DNA from: an uncultured Cedecea sp.
GTDB lineage: Bacteria; Pseudomonadota; Gammaproteobacteria; Enterobacterales; Enterobacteriaceae
Assembly (NCBI RefSeq): GCF_947498825.1
Contig: NZ_CANMLV010000008.1
Span: 62,001-126,000 of the forward strand
Direction: 5' to 3'
Length of the DNA: 64,000 bases
Within the stretch, counting starts at the first letter, position 1; each line of letters begins with the position of its first letter. The position numbers and the translations under genes were made by a program. Positions 1-10,862 of this stretch are shown piece after piece. A model generated the notes under the pieces. The model was given only the letters and a program-made list of their open reading frames with translations, ran no database searches and was not told where the DNA came from.

Positions 1-92
1 AAACGTTCTTCATGTACTGCCGAAAGGATTCTGGTATCTTTAACCAGACACGCGCCCGCGGTATCATTATTCGTCACGCCAAGAATCAACAT
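1..92 (-). CDS. Carbamoyltransferase, NodU/CmcH family (N-terminus only, cut by window edge)
   Basis: Thirty codons from an ATG at 92 run off the left edge without a stop. The visible residues have the family's N-terminal signature: a hydrophobic strand MLILGV, then GACLVKD, then HEERF, at the spacing seen in NodU/CmcH/TobZ carbamoyltransferases (usually ILGIN, ASCLV-D, EEERF). This family transfers a carbamoyl group from carbamoyl phosphate to hydroxyls of sugars, antibiotics or lipids; the substrate cannot be told here. The start overlaps the end of the upstream small gene by 7 bases, suggesting translational coupling. E. coli has cra on this side of ilvIH, so this is probably accessory DNA. 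The family call is good for so short a piece; everything beyond it is unseen. Confidence 0.8.
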   Translation of the reverse strand, partial: MLILGVTNNDTAGACLVKDTRILSAVHEER

Positions 93-310
93 AAAATAAC
101 CCTCGATGATAATTCACCGGTATAGTATTTGGTTAATTTCTGATACTTCTCTAACGCCTCCTGACTGGTGGCGGCAACAATATGAATACGTGAAATATAA
201 AACTGCTGCCTGAGCATCTCGCATATCATCTTTTCGGCACAGGGTTCTTCCAGCGACTGCGGCGTTACCGTCTTTTCTTTCAAAAGAAAAATAAAATATT
301 TTTTCTGCAT
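86..310 (-). CDS. Small hypothetical protein upstream of the carbamoyltransferase
   Basis: A 74-residue protein of no family I recognise. I chose the ATG at 310 because AGAGG lies about 9 bases upstream; an in-frame ATG at 343 would add 11 residues but has no Shine-Dalgarno sequence. There is no signal peptide or clear membrane segment: after a hydrophobic start (YFIFLL) the protein is mixed and charged, with two cysteines mid-chain and one at the C-terminus. Its stop codon lies inside the start of the carbamoyltransferase gene, so the two are probably co-translated and divergent from the LysR gene. It may be an accessory subunit or regulator of that pathway, which is only inference from position. 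Confidence 0.6.
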   Translation of the reverse strand: MQKKYFIFLLKEKTVTPQSLEEPCAEKMICEMLRQQFYISRIHIVAATSQEALEKYQKLTKYYTGELSSRVILC

Positions 311-430
311 ATATTTTCTGCCTCTGGGAAATCTGGATATCATGTTTTTGTTTCAGGAAGTAAAATGATTAGAAAACAAAGTCCAATGAAAATATAATCA
401 ATAAAATTTTGTCATTGATAACGGAGTGGA

Positions 431-1312
431 ATGGATATCCGCCAGTTACGCGCTTTCGTCATGCTTGCTGAATGCGGCAGCTACCGCGAGGCTGCACAAA
501 GACTGTTCATCACCCAGCCAGCTCTGACCAAACAAATTCAGGCTCTGGAAAATGAGCTGGGTGTCACGCTGTTCGCCCGGGGACGTAATGGCGCAAAAAT
601 CACCCATACAGCCAGACTCTTGCTGGACAGAACTCGCCAGCTTATCTGCCAGACTCACGAGTATCGTGAATATGCCCTCAGTGTTGCCCGAGGATCAAAA
701 GGTCATCTGGCGATTGGGTTTGGAATTTCAGGGATTAAACAAGCACCCGAATGGGTGACCAAATTCCGTCACCATCATCCCGAGATTGAAATTAGTCTGG
801 AAGATATGCCCTCCAGACAGCAGAAGGAGGAACTGTTGAACGGTCGGCTTCAACTGGCATTCATACGTCTGCCGGTAGACCCGCCATTAACTGGGCATTC
901 ATTAAAAACAGAGTCTCTGGCCTTGGCAGCAAAGAAAACGATGTTAGTATCCGCCCGGCTCGCTGAAGAAGGAAATAACTTACTGGCGACATTACCACTC
1001 TTATTGCTTACACCAAGCAGAGGGACAGGGCTTGATCGTCAGATCTCTCGTTTTCTGCAATTTCACCACGTCATACCGAATATTGTTCAAAGGGCGGGAG
1101 ATATTCAGACACTGATGGCACTAGTAGCAGCTAACGCTGGTGTCGCGATAGTCCCCCGAAGTGCTGAGTGGTTTGCCGGGAATGATATAGAACTGACGCC
1201 ATTAAACGGCCCTTATTCCGACTGGGATGTCGGGTTGGCTTGGAATTCGTCTCTGGAAGATCCTGTGCGGGAGTTATTTATTCAGATGGTCAGGAAGCTC
1301 CTTGCTTCCTGA
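431..1312 (+). CDS. LysR-family transcriptional regulator
   Basis: A 293-residue LysR-type regulator. Residues 1-60 hold the winged helix-turn-helix (REAAQRLFITQPALTKQIQALE), followed by the linker helix and a two-lobed periplasmic-binding-protein-like effector domain to the C-terminus. Start ATG is preceded by GGAG six bases upstream. It is divergent from the small gene and carbamoyltransferase across about 120 bases, the classic arrangement for a LysR regulator and its target, so it probably controls that operon in response to a small molecule. It is not LeuO: E. coli LeuO is longer and has a different N-terminus and recognition helix. The effector is unknown. It converges on ilvH. Confidence 0.88.
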   Translation: MDIRQLRAFVMLAECGSYREAAQRLFITQPALTKQIQALENELGVTLFARGRNGAKITHTARLLLDRTRQLICQTHEYREYALSVARGSKGHLAIGFGISGIKQAPEWVTKFRHHHPEIEISLEDMPSRQQKEELLNGRLQLAFIRLPVDPPLTGHSLKTESLALAAKKTMLVSARLAEEGNNLLATLPLLLLTPSRGTGLDRQISRFLQFHHVIPNIVQRAGDIQTLMALVAANAGVAIVPRSAEWFAGNDIELTPLNGPYSDWDVGLAWNSSLEDPVRELFIQMVRKLLAS

Positions 1313-1397
1313 GCGGCGGTAGTCGCGTCAAAATGCATGTAGAAGCTCTGTCAGTAGGCTCGCTCAGCAAGTCTGCGTCACGACCCGATATCGACTC

Positions 1398-1455
1398 AAA
1401 ATAGTTCGAGTTACCGCAGCTTATTTGATAAAACCGCAGGCAACCCGAATTATTC
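1398..1455. repeat. Degenerate palindromic element between convergent genes
   Basis: Two arms, AATAGTTCGAGTTACCGCAG and the roughly complementary run CCGCAGGCAACCCGAATTATT (about 20 bases each), face each other. They match the terminal sequence AATAATTCRAGTTGC of the palindromic elements elsewhere in this window, with several mismatches. The fold sits between the 3' ends of the LysR gene and ilvH and may work as a bidirectional transcription stop, although neither side has a strong T-run. Confidence 0.45.
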
Positions 1456-1466
1456 AAGTCACAGCC

Positions 1467-1958
1467 TTAACGCATGATTTTGTCGCCACGCGAAACGCCG
1501 ACGATACCTGAGCGGGCGACTTCAACTATCTTCGCCACATCACGAATAGTATCAAGAAACGCGTTCAGCTTATCGCTGGTGCCTGCCAGTTGTACGGTAT
1601 AAAGCGTTGGCGTAACGTCCACGATTTGTCCGCGGAATATTTCGGCTGTACGCTTCACCTCTTCGCGTCCGTAGCCACTGGCCTGAACCTTGACCAGCAT
1701 AATTTCCCGCTCAACAAAAGCACCCTGCCCTAACTCACTGACACGCAATACATCAACCAGTTTATGCAGCTGCTTTTCAATCTGTTCCAGTGCCTTTTCA
1801 TCACCGACCGTTTGAATGGTCATGCGTGAAAGGGTTGGATCGTCAGTTGGCGCCACCGTCAGACTTTCAATGTTATAACCACGTTGTGAGAACAGGCCGA
1901 TAACCCGGGATAACGCACCGGATTCGTTTTCCAGTAACACAGATAATACACGGCGCAT
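1467..1958 (-). CDS. ilvH: Acetolactate synthase III regulatory subunit
   Basis: IlvH, 163 residues as in E. coli. It is the small regulatory subunit of acetohydroxyacid synthase III, binding valine for feedback inhibition and activating the IlvI catalytic subunit in valine, leucine and isoleucine synthesis. The N-terminal ACT domain starts [19 protein letters not shown], with the [10 protein letters not shown] segment typical of the valine site, and the C-terminal regulatory domain ends [10 protein letters not shown]. Two adjacent ATG codons occur; the second was chosen because it gives the conserved MRR start. This ATG overlaps the ilvI stop in a TGATG, so translation is coupled to ilvI. 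Sequence is nearly identical to the E. coli protein by memory. Confidence 0.97.
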   Translation of the reverse strand: MRRVLSVLLENESGALSRVIGLFSQRGYNIESLTVAPTDDPTLSRMTIQTVGDEKALEQIEKQLHKLVDVLRVSELGQGAFVEREIMLVKVQASGYGREEVKRTAEIFRGQIVDVTPTLYTVQLAGTSDKLNAFLDTIRDVAKIVEVARSGIVGVSRGDKIMR

Positions 1959-3685
1959 CATGAGGTTCTCTCCGTTTTGCTTAACCACATTTCATCCATG
2001 CTGCCACCGCGGATCTGCATCGGATAAACGTGTTCAGTGCCATCAACTTTCACATCCACAAATACCAGACGACCGCTGCGCACAATTTCCAGCGCTTCAG
2101 CCAGTTTGCTTTCCAGCTCTTCTGGTTTGGTGATGTTAATTCCGACATGTCCGTAAGCTTCTGCCACAGCAACAAAGTTCGGTAATGACTCCATATAAGA
2201 CTGAGAGTGACGGCCAGAATAGATCATATCCTGCCATTGTTTCACCATACCGAGATAGCGGTTATTCAGATTCAATACCAGCACCGCGACACCGTATTGC
2301 AATGCGGTCGACAGTTCCTGAATATTCATCTGAATACTACCGTCACCTGTTACACACACCACAGTTTCGTCCGGCAGGGCCATTTTAACACCCAGCGCCG
2401 CCGGCAAACCAAAGCCCATCGTCCCCAGACCACCTGAGTTTATCCAGCGACGGGGTTTATCAAACGGATAGTACAGCGCAGCAAACATCTGGTGTTGGCC
2501 GACATCAGAAGTGACGTAAGCCTCACCCTTAGTCAGCCGATAAAGCGTTTCTATCGCCGCTTGTGGTTTAATTTCACTGCTGGTGGTATCAAATGCCAGA
2601 CAGTTACGCGCCCGCCAGTGTTCAATACGCTGCCACCAGTCGTTAAGTTCATCAACAGGCTGTGGTGTCGAGTCTTGCCCCAGCAATTCCAGCATTTGAT
2701 TCAGAGCTTGTTTCGCATCACCGACGATCGGAATATCTGCCGCCACGGTTTTAGAGATAGACGTCGGATCGATATCGATATGTATCACTGTCGCTTCAGG
2801 ACAATATTTGGCTAAATTATTGGTGGTACGATCGTCAAAGCGCACACCCACCGCGAAGATGACATCAGAGTTATGCATCACCATATTCGCTTCATAGGTA
2901 CCGTGCATACCGAGCATACCCAGCGCCTGTTTATGGGTCGCCGGAAATGCCCCCAGCCCCATCAGCGAAGAAACCACTGGAATATTGAGTTTTTCAGCAA
3001 GAGCCAGTAATTCACCCTCGCAGGCAGAATTAATGGCTCCGCCTCCCACATACATCACCGGTTTTTTTGCGGATAACAAAGTATGAATGGCGCGCTTGAT
3101 CTGTCCTTTATGACCCTGAGTCGTCGGGTTATAAGAACGCATACTGACCGACTCAGGCCAGATATACGGGAACTTATTCGCCGGATTCATGATGTCTTTG
3201 GGTAAATCAACAACCACAGGCCCCGGGCGGCCGCTACTGGCTAGCCAGAAGGCTTTTTTAATGACCGCAGGAACATCTTCAACCTGCTTAACCAAGAAGC
3301 TGTGTTTTACGATAGGGCGAGAAATACCCACCATATCGCATTCCTGGAAGGCATCGTATCCAATCAGAGAGGTTGCGACCTGGCCGGACAATACCACCAT
3401 CGGAATGGAGTCCATATAGGCGGTAGCAATACCTGTAATAGCGTTAGTTGCACCTGGACCTGAGGTGACCAGTACCACACCGGTTTCCCCGGTAGCACGT
3501 GCCAGACCATCAGCCATATGCACAGCGGCTTGTTCATGGCGGACAAGCACATGATCAATTCCGCCCATGGTATGAAGCGCATCATAAATATCGAGTACTG
3601 CGCCTCCCGGATAGCCGAATACTTGCTTTACGCCCTGATCGATTAACGATCTGACGACCATTTCGGCTCCTGACAACATCTCCAT
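1958..3685 (-). CDS. ilvI: Acetolactate synthase III catalytic subunit
   Basis: IlvI, 575 residues (E. coli 574): the ThDP-, FAD- and Mg-dependent large subunit that condenses pyruvate with pyruvate or 2-oxobutyrate. The N-terminal pyrimidine-binding domain carries [14 protein letters not shown] and the catalytic glutamate in [11 protein letters not shown]; the central FAD domain follows; the C-terminal pyrophosphate domain has the ThDP motif [18 protein letters not shown] with the closing NN ([13 protein letters not shown]). The start [11 protein letters not shown] matches E. coli and has GGAGG eight bases upstream. The frame stays open for 41 codons further upstream, but that stretch crosses a palindromic element and is untranslated leader. 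It forms an operon with ilvH, Lrp- and leucine-controlled in E. coli. Confidence 0.97.
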   Translation of the reverse strand: MEMLSGAEMVVRSLIDQGVKQVFGYPGGAVLDIYDALHTMGGIDHVLVRHEQAAVHMADGLARATGETGVVLVTSGPGATNAITGIATAYMDSIPMVVLSGQVATSLIGYDAFQECDMVGISRPIVKHSFLVKQVEDVPAVIKKAFWLASSGRPGPVVVDLPKDIMNPANKFPYIWPESVSMRSYNPTTQGHKGQIKRAIHTLLSAKKPVMYVGGGAINSACEGELLALAEKLNIPVVSSLMGLGAFPATHKQALGMLGMHGTYEANMVMHNSDVIFAVGVRFDDRTTNNLAKYCPEATVIHIDIDPTSISKTVAADIPIVGDAKQALNQMLELLGQDSTPQPVDELNDWWQRIEHWRARNCLAFDTTSSEIKPQAAIETLYRLTKGEAYVTSDVGQHQMFAALYYPFDKPRRWINSGGLGTMGFGLPAALGVKMALPDETVVCVTGDGSIQMNIQELSTALQYGVAVLVLNLNNRYLGMVKQWQDMIYSGRHSQSYMESLPNFVAVAEAYGHVGINITKPEELESKLAEALEIVRSGRLVFVDVKVDGTEHVYPMQIRGGSMDEMWLSKTERTS

Positions 3686-3776
3686 TGGTTTGCCTCCAGG
3701 CTCACGTTGATGACTGTACGTAGAATAATGTTCTACGTTGTCGTTGCCACCCATTGTGTATGACATGTTCATTTTA

Positions 3777-3825
3777 TACCCGCCATACTTCAAATTACCT
3801 GTAGGCATTCGAATTATTTTGGCTA
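3777..3825. mobile_element. Short palindromic element (deleted copy) in the ilvIH leader
   Basis: A 49-bp remnant whose ends are TACCC and GGCTA, with TA on both outer sides. The left part TACCCGCCATACTTCAA and the right part CGAATTATTTTGGCTA match the two ends of the 123-bp element at 48429-48551, but the middle is missing. It lies 92 bases before the ilvI start, on the transcribed or promoter side of ilvIH. No protein is encoded. Confidence 0.65.
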
Positions 3826-3827
3826 TA

Positions 3828-4324
3828 TTAATCGTAGTCCGACTAACATAACCGCTCAGGCCAGGTCAGGCAAACACAGCACAGGACAGACAACAGATGG
3901 TCATTTGCCCTGCTCGCTATAAAACTGTCTCAATACAGAATTATCTGCCAATTGTTTTCACGCTGTTAAATTAATATCTCAGCAAGTGAATAAATCAAAG
4001 CGGATTGACCACTTATTCACTGGAAGTATAAACAATCCTGACAGAAAAAATAAAATGCGACAGCAGAAAATGCCGAATTAGCGTCCTGAAGGAGCAAGTC
4101 TGATTCACTACAATAACCTCGCATCTGCCGTTTTTTTCCCCACGATGTTATCCAGGAAGCGTTCTTTCTCAGGGGCTGATTTTATTCCCCATAAATCAAA
4201 ACGACCACTGGCTCAGAAAAGCATCGAATTAATCACTGGCTTATTATTTCTCTAACTAGCCGTTTTGTAGTGTATTTCACCGTAACGCCCCCTTATATAC
4301 CCCTGGTCATTATTCAATTGAGAG
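3828..4324. other. Divergent control region of ilvIH and leuLABCD, without leuO
   Basis: About 500 AT-rich bases lie between the ilvIH leader and the leu promoter. No open reading frame here resembles a protein, and the space is too small for leuO (about 950 bases), which occupies this place in E. coli. The region should carry the ilvIH promoter and Lrp sites by analogy, but I cannot place individual Lrp sites by eye. A-tracts and T-tracts are frequent, as expected of Lrp/H-NS-type control DNA. Confidence 0.5.
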
Positions 4325-4353
4325 TTGACATAACCCTGCAAATCAAGTACCAA
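4325..4353 (+). promoter_or_regulatory. Probable leu operon promoter
   Basis: A perfect -35 TTGACA is followed after 17 bases by TACCAA as a weak -10. It sits 33 bases before the leuL start codon, like the E. coli leu promoter. The -10 is a poor match, so the exact start is uncertain. Confidence 0.6.
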
Positions 4354-4385
4354 TTAACGTAACTTAAGAATTACTTGGGGCTTGA

Positions 4386-4472
4386 ATGATGATTCGCACT
4401 GTCCGCCTACTCGGTCTACTACTAAACGCATCTCATTTGCGCGGTAGACTGGTGGGCAGCAATCAGCATTGA
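4386..4472 (+). CDS. leuL: leu operon leader peptide
   Basis: A 28-residue leader peptide, [20 protein letters not shown] then RLVGSNQH, very like E. coli LeuL. It holds five leucine codons in a six-codon stretch (cta ctc ggt cta cta cta); four of these are the rare codon CTA, making ribosome movement sensitive to charged leucyl-tRNA. Stalling here lets an antiterminator form, while free translation permits the terminator that follows. A GGGG-rich segment five to nine bases upstream can serve as ribosome binding site. It is too short for most gene finders. Confidence 0.93.
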   Translation: MMIRTVRLLGLLLNASHLRGRLVGSNQH

Positions 4473-4488
4473 TTTAAGCCAACAGACA

Positions 4489-4518
4489 AAAAAACCCGCG
4501 CCAAACGCGGGTTTTTTT
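4489..4518 (+). terminator. leu attenuator terminator
   Basis: The stem CCCGCG/CGCGGG, extended by AAAA/TTTT pairs around a five-base loop, is followed by a run of seven T. It lies 16 bases after the leuL stop and 42 before leuA, so it is the leucine attenuator that ends transcription when leucyl-tRNA is plentiful. Confidence 0.93.
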
Positions 4519-4560
4519 ATGCCCGCGGATAAGGCAACCAGACAGAAAAAGGACGACACC

Positions 4561-7229
<2,669 letters not shown>

Positions 7230-7231
7230 TT

Positions 7232-8632
7232 ATGGCTAAGACCTTATATCAGAAATTATACGATGCTCACGTGGTGTACGAAGCACCAGAAGAGACACCG
7301 CTGTTGTATATCGACAGACACCTGGTGCATGAAGTGACCTCCCCGCAGGCATTTGATGGCCTGCGTGCCCATGGCCGCCAAGTACGTCAGCCATCAAAAA
7401 CCTTCGCTACCATGGATCATAATGTCTCCACACAGACCAAAGACATTAATGCTTCTGGTGAAATGGCACGTATCCAGATGCAGGAGCTTATCAAAAACTG
7501 TAAAGCCTTTGGTGTCGAGCTGTATGACCTGAATCACCCTTTCCAAGGGATCGTGCATGTTATGGGGCCAGAGCAAGGTATTACTTTGCCGGGTATGACA
7601 ATTGTCTGCGGAGACTCCCACACCGCCACCCACGGTGCTTTTGGCGCACTGGCTTTTGGTATCGGTACCTCTGAAGTTGAGCATGTGCTGGCAACCCAGA
7701 CTCTGAAGCAGGGGCGTGCCAAAACCATGAAAATTGAAGTTAATGGGGTTGCTGCTCCTGGCATTACTGCCAAAGATATCGTACTGGCGATCATCGGTAA
7801 AACCGGCAGCGCTGGCGGCACTGGATATGTGGTGGAATTCAGCGGTGACGCGATTCGTGCATTAAGCATGGAAGGCCGCATGACAGTCTGTAATATGGCA
7901 ATTGAAATGGGTGCCAAGGCAGGTTTAGTGGCGCCGGATGAAACCACCTTTGATTACGTCAAAGGTCGTCTGCACGCACCTAAGGGTGCGGACTGGGATG
8001 AAGCCGTTGCCTACTGGAAAACCTTCAGAAGTGACGATGATGCCCAGTTTGATAGCATCGTCACCTTAAATGCCGCAGAAATTGCACCGCAGGTCACTTG
8101 GGGAACTAACCCAGGCCAGGTGATTTCGGTTACCGACCTTATCCCTAATCCTGCAGCCTTCAGCGATCCTGTTGAACGTGCCTCTGCAGAAAAAGCGCTG
8201 GCCTATATGGGTCTGACGCCTGGCGTCCCGCTGACTGATGTCGCGATTGATAAAGTCTTTATTGGTTCCTGCACCAACTCACGTATTGAAGACTTACGTG
8301 CCGCAGCAGAAATTGCCAAAGGCCGCAAAGTCGCTCCTGGCGTACTGGCGATGGTGGTACCTGGCTCCGGTCCGGTCAAAGCTCAGGCTGAAGAAGAAGG
8401 TCTGGATAAGATCTTCATTGAGGCCGGTTTTGAATGGCGCTTGCCTGGCTGCTCCATGTGTCTGGCCATGAACAATGATCGCCTGAATCCTGGCGAACGT
8501 TGTGCATCTACCAGTAACCGTAATTTTGAAGGACGTCAGGGCCGCGGTGGACGCACCCACCTGGTGAGCCCGGCAATGGCTGCCGCAGCTGCGGTTTCTG
8601 GTCATTTCGCTGATATCCGTACATTGAAATAA
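7232..8632 (+). CDS. leuC: 3-isopropylmalate dehydratase large subunit
   Basis: LeuC, 466 residues, the [4Fe-4S] aconitase-family large subunit that with LeuD isomerises 2- to 3-isopropylmalate. The three cluster cysteines are visible in FIGSCTNSR and [11 protein letters not shown]; other family marks are the histidines in TMDHNVSTQ and [12 protein letters not shown]. The start has a GGAAAG Shine-Dalgarno sequence at the end of leuB. It lies third in the leu operon, eleven bases before leuD. Confidence 0.98.
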   Translation: MAKTLYQKLYDAHVVYEAPEETPLLYIDRHLVHEVTSPQAFDGLRAHGRQVRQPSKTFATMDHNVSTQTKDINASGEMARIQMQELIKNCKAFGVELYDLNHPFQGIVHVMGPEQGITLPGMTIVCGDSHTATHGAFGALAFGIGTSEVEHVLATQTLKQGRAKTMKIEVNGVAAPGITAKDIVLAIIGKTGSAGGTGYVVEFSGDAIRALSMEGRMTVCNMAIEMGAKAGLVAPDETTFDYVKGRLHAPKGADWDEAVAYWKTFRSDDDAQFDSIVTLNAAEIAPQVTWGTNPGQVISVTDLIPNPAAFSDPVERASAEKALAYMGLTPGVPLTDVAIDKVFIGSCTNSRIEDLRAAAEIAKGRKVAPGVLAMVVPGSGPVKAQAEEEGLDKIFIEAGFEWRLPGCSMCLAMNNDRLNPGERCASTSNRNFEGRQGRGGRTHLVSPAMAAAAAVSGHFADIRTLK

Positions 8633-8643
8633 GAGGCACTACC

Positions 8644-9249
8644 ATGGCAGAGAAATTTATCCAACATACCGGCCTGGTCGTTCCGTTAGACTTAGCGAAC
8701 GTCGATACTGACGCCATTATACCGAAGCAGTTTTTACAGAAAGTGACCCGTACCGGTTTTGGTGCTCACCTGTTTAATGACTGGCGTTTCCTGGACGATG
8801 CCGGCCAGCAGCCGGACCCGAATTTTGTACTGAACTTTCCTCAGTATAAAGGGGCGTCGATTCTGTTAGCGCGCGAAAACTTTGGCTGTGGTTCGTCTCG
8901 TGAACACGCACCATGGGCATTAACGGACTACGGTTTTAAAGTGGTGATTGCACCTAGCTTTGCCGATATTTTCTACGGCAATGCCTTTAATAATCAGTTA
9001 CTGCCTGTGACATTGAATGATGCGGATATCGACAACCTGTTCAAACGGGTTGCACAGAATCAGGGCATGAGTTTTGTCGTGGATCTGGAGGCTGGTACCG
9101 TTCAGGCGGGCGACCAGACTTATCATTTCACTATCGACGCATTCCGTCGTCACTGTATGCTTAACGGCCTGGACAGTATTGGCCTGACGCTGCAGCACGA
9201 AACTGAAATTTCCCGTTACGAGCAGCAATTACCGGCATTTATGCAGTAA
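8644..9249 (+). CDS. leuD: 3-isopropylmalate dehydratase small subunit
   Basis: LeuD, 201 residues, the swivel subunit of isopropylmalate isomerase. Key segments are [14 protein letters not shown] near the N-terminus and [15 protein letters not shown], which brings the substrate-binding serines and arginine to the LeuC cluster. It ends with the usual LPAFMQ tail. It is the last gene of leuABCD, followed 11 bases later by a hairpin terminator, and it converges on setA. Confidence 0.98.
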   Translation: MAEKFIQHTGLVVPLDLANVDTDAIIPKQFLQKVTRTGFGAHLFNDWRFLDDAGQQPDPNFVLNFPQYKGASILLARENFGCGSSREHAPWALTDYGFKVVIAPSFADIFYGNAFNNQLLPVTLNDADIDNLFKRVAQNQGMSFVVDLEAGTVQAGDQTYHFTIDAFRRHCMLNGLDSIGLTLQHETEISRYEQQLPAFMQ

Positions 9250-9259
9250 TTGCCCACTA

Positions 9260-9293
9260 CAGGTTGCCCGAATCTTTCAGGCAACCTGATTTA
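9260..9293 (+). terminator. leu operon terminator
   Basis: The inverted repeat CAGGTTGCC / GGCAACCTG forms a nine-pair stem with an 11-base loop, followed by ATTTATT. It sits just after leuD and before the end of convergent setA. The T-run is imperfect, so termination may be partial. Confidence 0.75.
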
Positions 9294-9303
9294 TTAACAA
9301 ACC

Positions 9304-10482
9304 CTAGATATCTTTTACCCGGCCAATCAAATACAGTGCAATAATCGATAACAGCGCTATCCCCCAATAGACGACAGAATGACCGAAGTTTTGCGCCAGA
9401 GCCCCCTGTAATATCCCCGCCAGAATCACGCCGGTTGAAATACTATTAGTAAATAACGTGGTCGCTGAGCCCGCCTTCCCCGGCATCAAGTCCTGGAACC
9501 ACAGCATACCTATTCCGGCAATAATTCCGATAAACACCGCATTAAATAGCTGCAATATCAGTAACGCAGTAACGCTATGGAACAAAATCAGCCCCACATA
9601 AAACATGACTCCCGCAGAGACCGCCAGCATCATAATTTTTCGTTTACCAAAACGTTTCACGTAATGACCTGCAAGGATCATTATCGGAATTTCCAGTGCC
9701 GCAGCACTGCCCATTAACCAACCGGCCCAGTCATCCGAAAGCCCCAGATCCTGGCTTATCCAGAGCGGCATATCGATGATATACATGGTATTGCAGGTCC
9801 ACATCAGCATCGAGGCGATAAACAGCATACGGACATGACTGTCTTTCCAGCCACTGACTTCAGTGATGGCCACACTCGCAGGCGCCACGTTTCGCGAAAC
9901 AGAGGGCAGTGCAAAGATAATCACTAAAAGCGAAATAATAAACATTGCCGCCGCACAAAGAAACATGACGGTAAAGCCATATTTCAGCGCCAGCATAAAG
10001 GAAAGCGGAGGTCCAATAACCCAGGCCAGAGAAAGCTGGGCACGCATAACAGAGCTGAACATCACCACTTCCGTGGCCGAGCGGTCAGCGTATTCACGCG
10101 CCAGCGCAAACAGTTGTGGCATTGCCGTATTGGCCAGCGCGGCAAACAGTACGCCAAGGGTAATGAGCGTCAGGTAGTGACGGTTAAAGGCAAATAATAT
10201 GCAGTTAGCGATGGCCATCAGACAGCACAACATAATCAGTTTTCGTCTGTCCCCCCTCGCATCGGAACGCTTAGCCAGAAGCAGGCTGACAATAATACCG
10301 ACCACCGCATTGACGGTATAAAACAGTCCGACCCAGAGCGGTTGAACTTCAACTTCACGCGTCAGAAAGAGACTCAGTGTTGGAGCCTGCAAAGCGCCAG
10401 CAATCCCCATCATAAAAGCCACTACCATAAAAGCGGCATACACGGGATTCATGCGACGGATGAAGGTTAAAAGCCAAAACAT
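9304..10482 (-). CDS. setA: Sugar efflux transporter A (MFS)
   Basis: SetA, 392 residues, the same length as in E. coli. It is a 12-segment major-facilitator exporter of glucosides and lactose, induced during glucose-phosphate stress. Characteristic stretches are RRMNPVYAAFM, the MFS loop AKRSDARGDRRKL after helix 2, MRAQLSLAWVIGPP and GIGMLWFQDLMPG. The start at MFWLL is chosen for AAGGA five bases upstream and the match to E. coli; an open frame extends 20 codons into the sgrS terminator and is rejected. It lies directly downstream of SgrS on the same strand, so part of its mRNA probably comes from readthrough of the sgrS terminator. Confidence 0.95.
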   Translation of the reverse strand: MFWLLTFIRRMNPVYAAFMVVAFMMGIAGALQAPTLSLFLTREVEVQPLWVGLFYTVNAVVGIIVSLLLAKRSDARGDRRKLIMLCCLMAIANCILFAFNRHYLTLITLGVLFAALANTAMPQLFALAREYADRSATEVVMFSSVMRAQLSLAWVIGPPLSFMLALKYGFTVMFLCAAAMFIISLLVIIFALPSVSRNVAPASVAITEVSGWKDSHVRMLFIASMLMWTCNTMYIIDMPLWISQDLGLSDDWAGWLMGSAAALEIPIMILAGHYVKRFGKRKIMMLAVSAGVMFYVGLILFHSVTALLILQLFNAVFIGIIAGIGMLWFQDLMPGKAGSATTLFTNSISTGVILAGILQGALAQNFGHSVVYWGIALLSIIALYLIGRVKDI

Positions 10483-10542
10483 AAGGTTCCTTAGAAGCGA
10501 GAGAGGCGATAATTCAGGGTGCTTATTGTGTAAATTACTCAC

Positions 10543-10572
10543 GAAAAAAGCCAGCAGTAAACTACTGCTGGC
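10543..10572 (-). terminator. SgrS Rho-independent terminator
   Basis: A ten-pair stem GCCAGCAGTA/TACTGCTGGC is followed by TTTTTTCG. The oligo-U end is the part of SgrS that Hfq binds in E. coli. Readthrough would continue into setA. Confidence 0.9.
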
Positions 10573-10595
10573 AGATGCAATGCATCAAAACTCAG

Positions 10596-10775
10596 TCACA
10601 CTTGAGTCGGCAAGTCGTGGCTTTCATCGGTTCTGGAATTCACATCCCACTGCATCAAGTTTTCGAGCATCTCGAGTTTTTGCTCTGCTGTCAGGCGAGC
10701 AAGCCCTTCAGCACAATCCTTTTGGGTTGCTGCAAAATACTGTTGATAAAATTGCGCAGTCAATAACCGTTTCAT
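10596..10775 (-). CDS. sgrT: SgrT, glucose PTS inhibitor peptide encoded in SgrS
   Basis: A 59-residue peptide (E. coli SgrT is 43). The core QFYQQYFAATQK and LEMLENLMQWD match E. coli QFYQHYFTATAK and LTMLEGLMQWD. SgrT blocks glucose transport by the EIICB-Glc protein PtsG. The start has a strong AGGAGGGG upstream. Two differences stand out: the N-terminus is longer (MKRLLTA before QFY), and the C-terminus reads about 12 codons past the place where E. coli stops, ending in the TGA that lies inside the ptsG-pairing segment TGTGACTGAG. Confidence 0.9.
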   Translation of the reverse strand: MKRLLTAQFYQQYFAATQKDCAEGLARLTAEQKLEMLENLMQWDVNSRTDESHDLPTQV

Positions 10776-10862
10776 CGTCCCCTCCTCACTTCATCGGGAT
10801 CCATTATTGGCGTAATATGAGGAAAGATAAATTGATGAGTTTTCCAGAGGAGTTCCTCTTTT

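Larger units (their letters stand above)
10543..10795 (-). ncRNA. sgrS: SgrS small RNA (dual-function)
   Basis: About 253 bases homologous to the 227-base E. coli SgrS. The 5' end GATGAAG, the sgrT coding part, the 3' segment TGTGACTGAGT (10602-10592) and a terminal hairpin with six T all appear in the same order. In E. coli the TGTGACTGAGTATTG segment pairs with ptsG mRNA through Hfq, blocking glucose uptake when sugar phosphates accumulate. The RNA lies between sgrR and setA and is transcribed away from sgrR, exactly as in E. coli. Its 5' end is set by alignment from memory and is approximate. Confidence 0.9.

Noticed and set aside
431-1312. LysR gene as leuO
   Set aside because: The N-terminus, recognition helix and length differ from LeuO, and it lies on the other side of ilvIH.
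3686-3808. 41-codon N-terminal extension of IlvI
   Set aside because: The family start [11 protein letters not shown] has a strong GGAGG; the extension crosses a palindromic element and matches no IlvI.
10483-10542. 20-codon extension of SetA
   Set aside because: It runs into the SgrS terminator; AAGGA marks the start at 10482.
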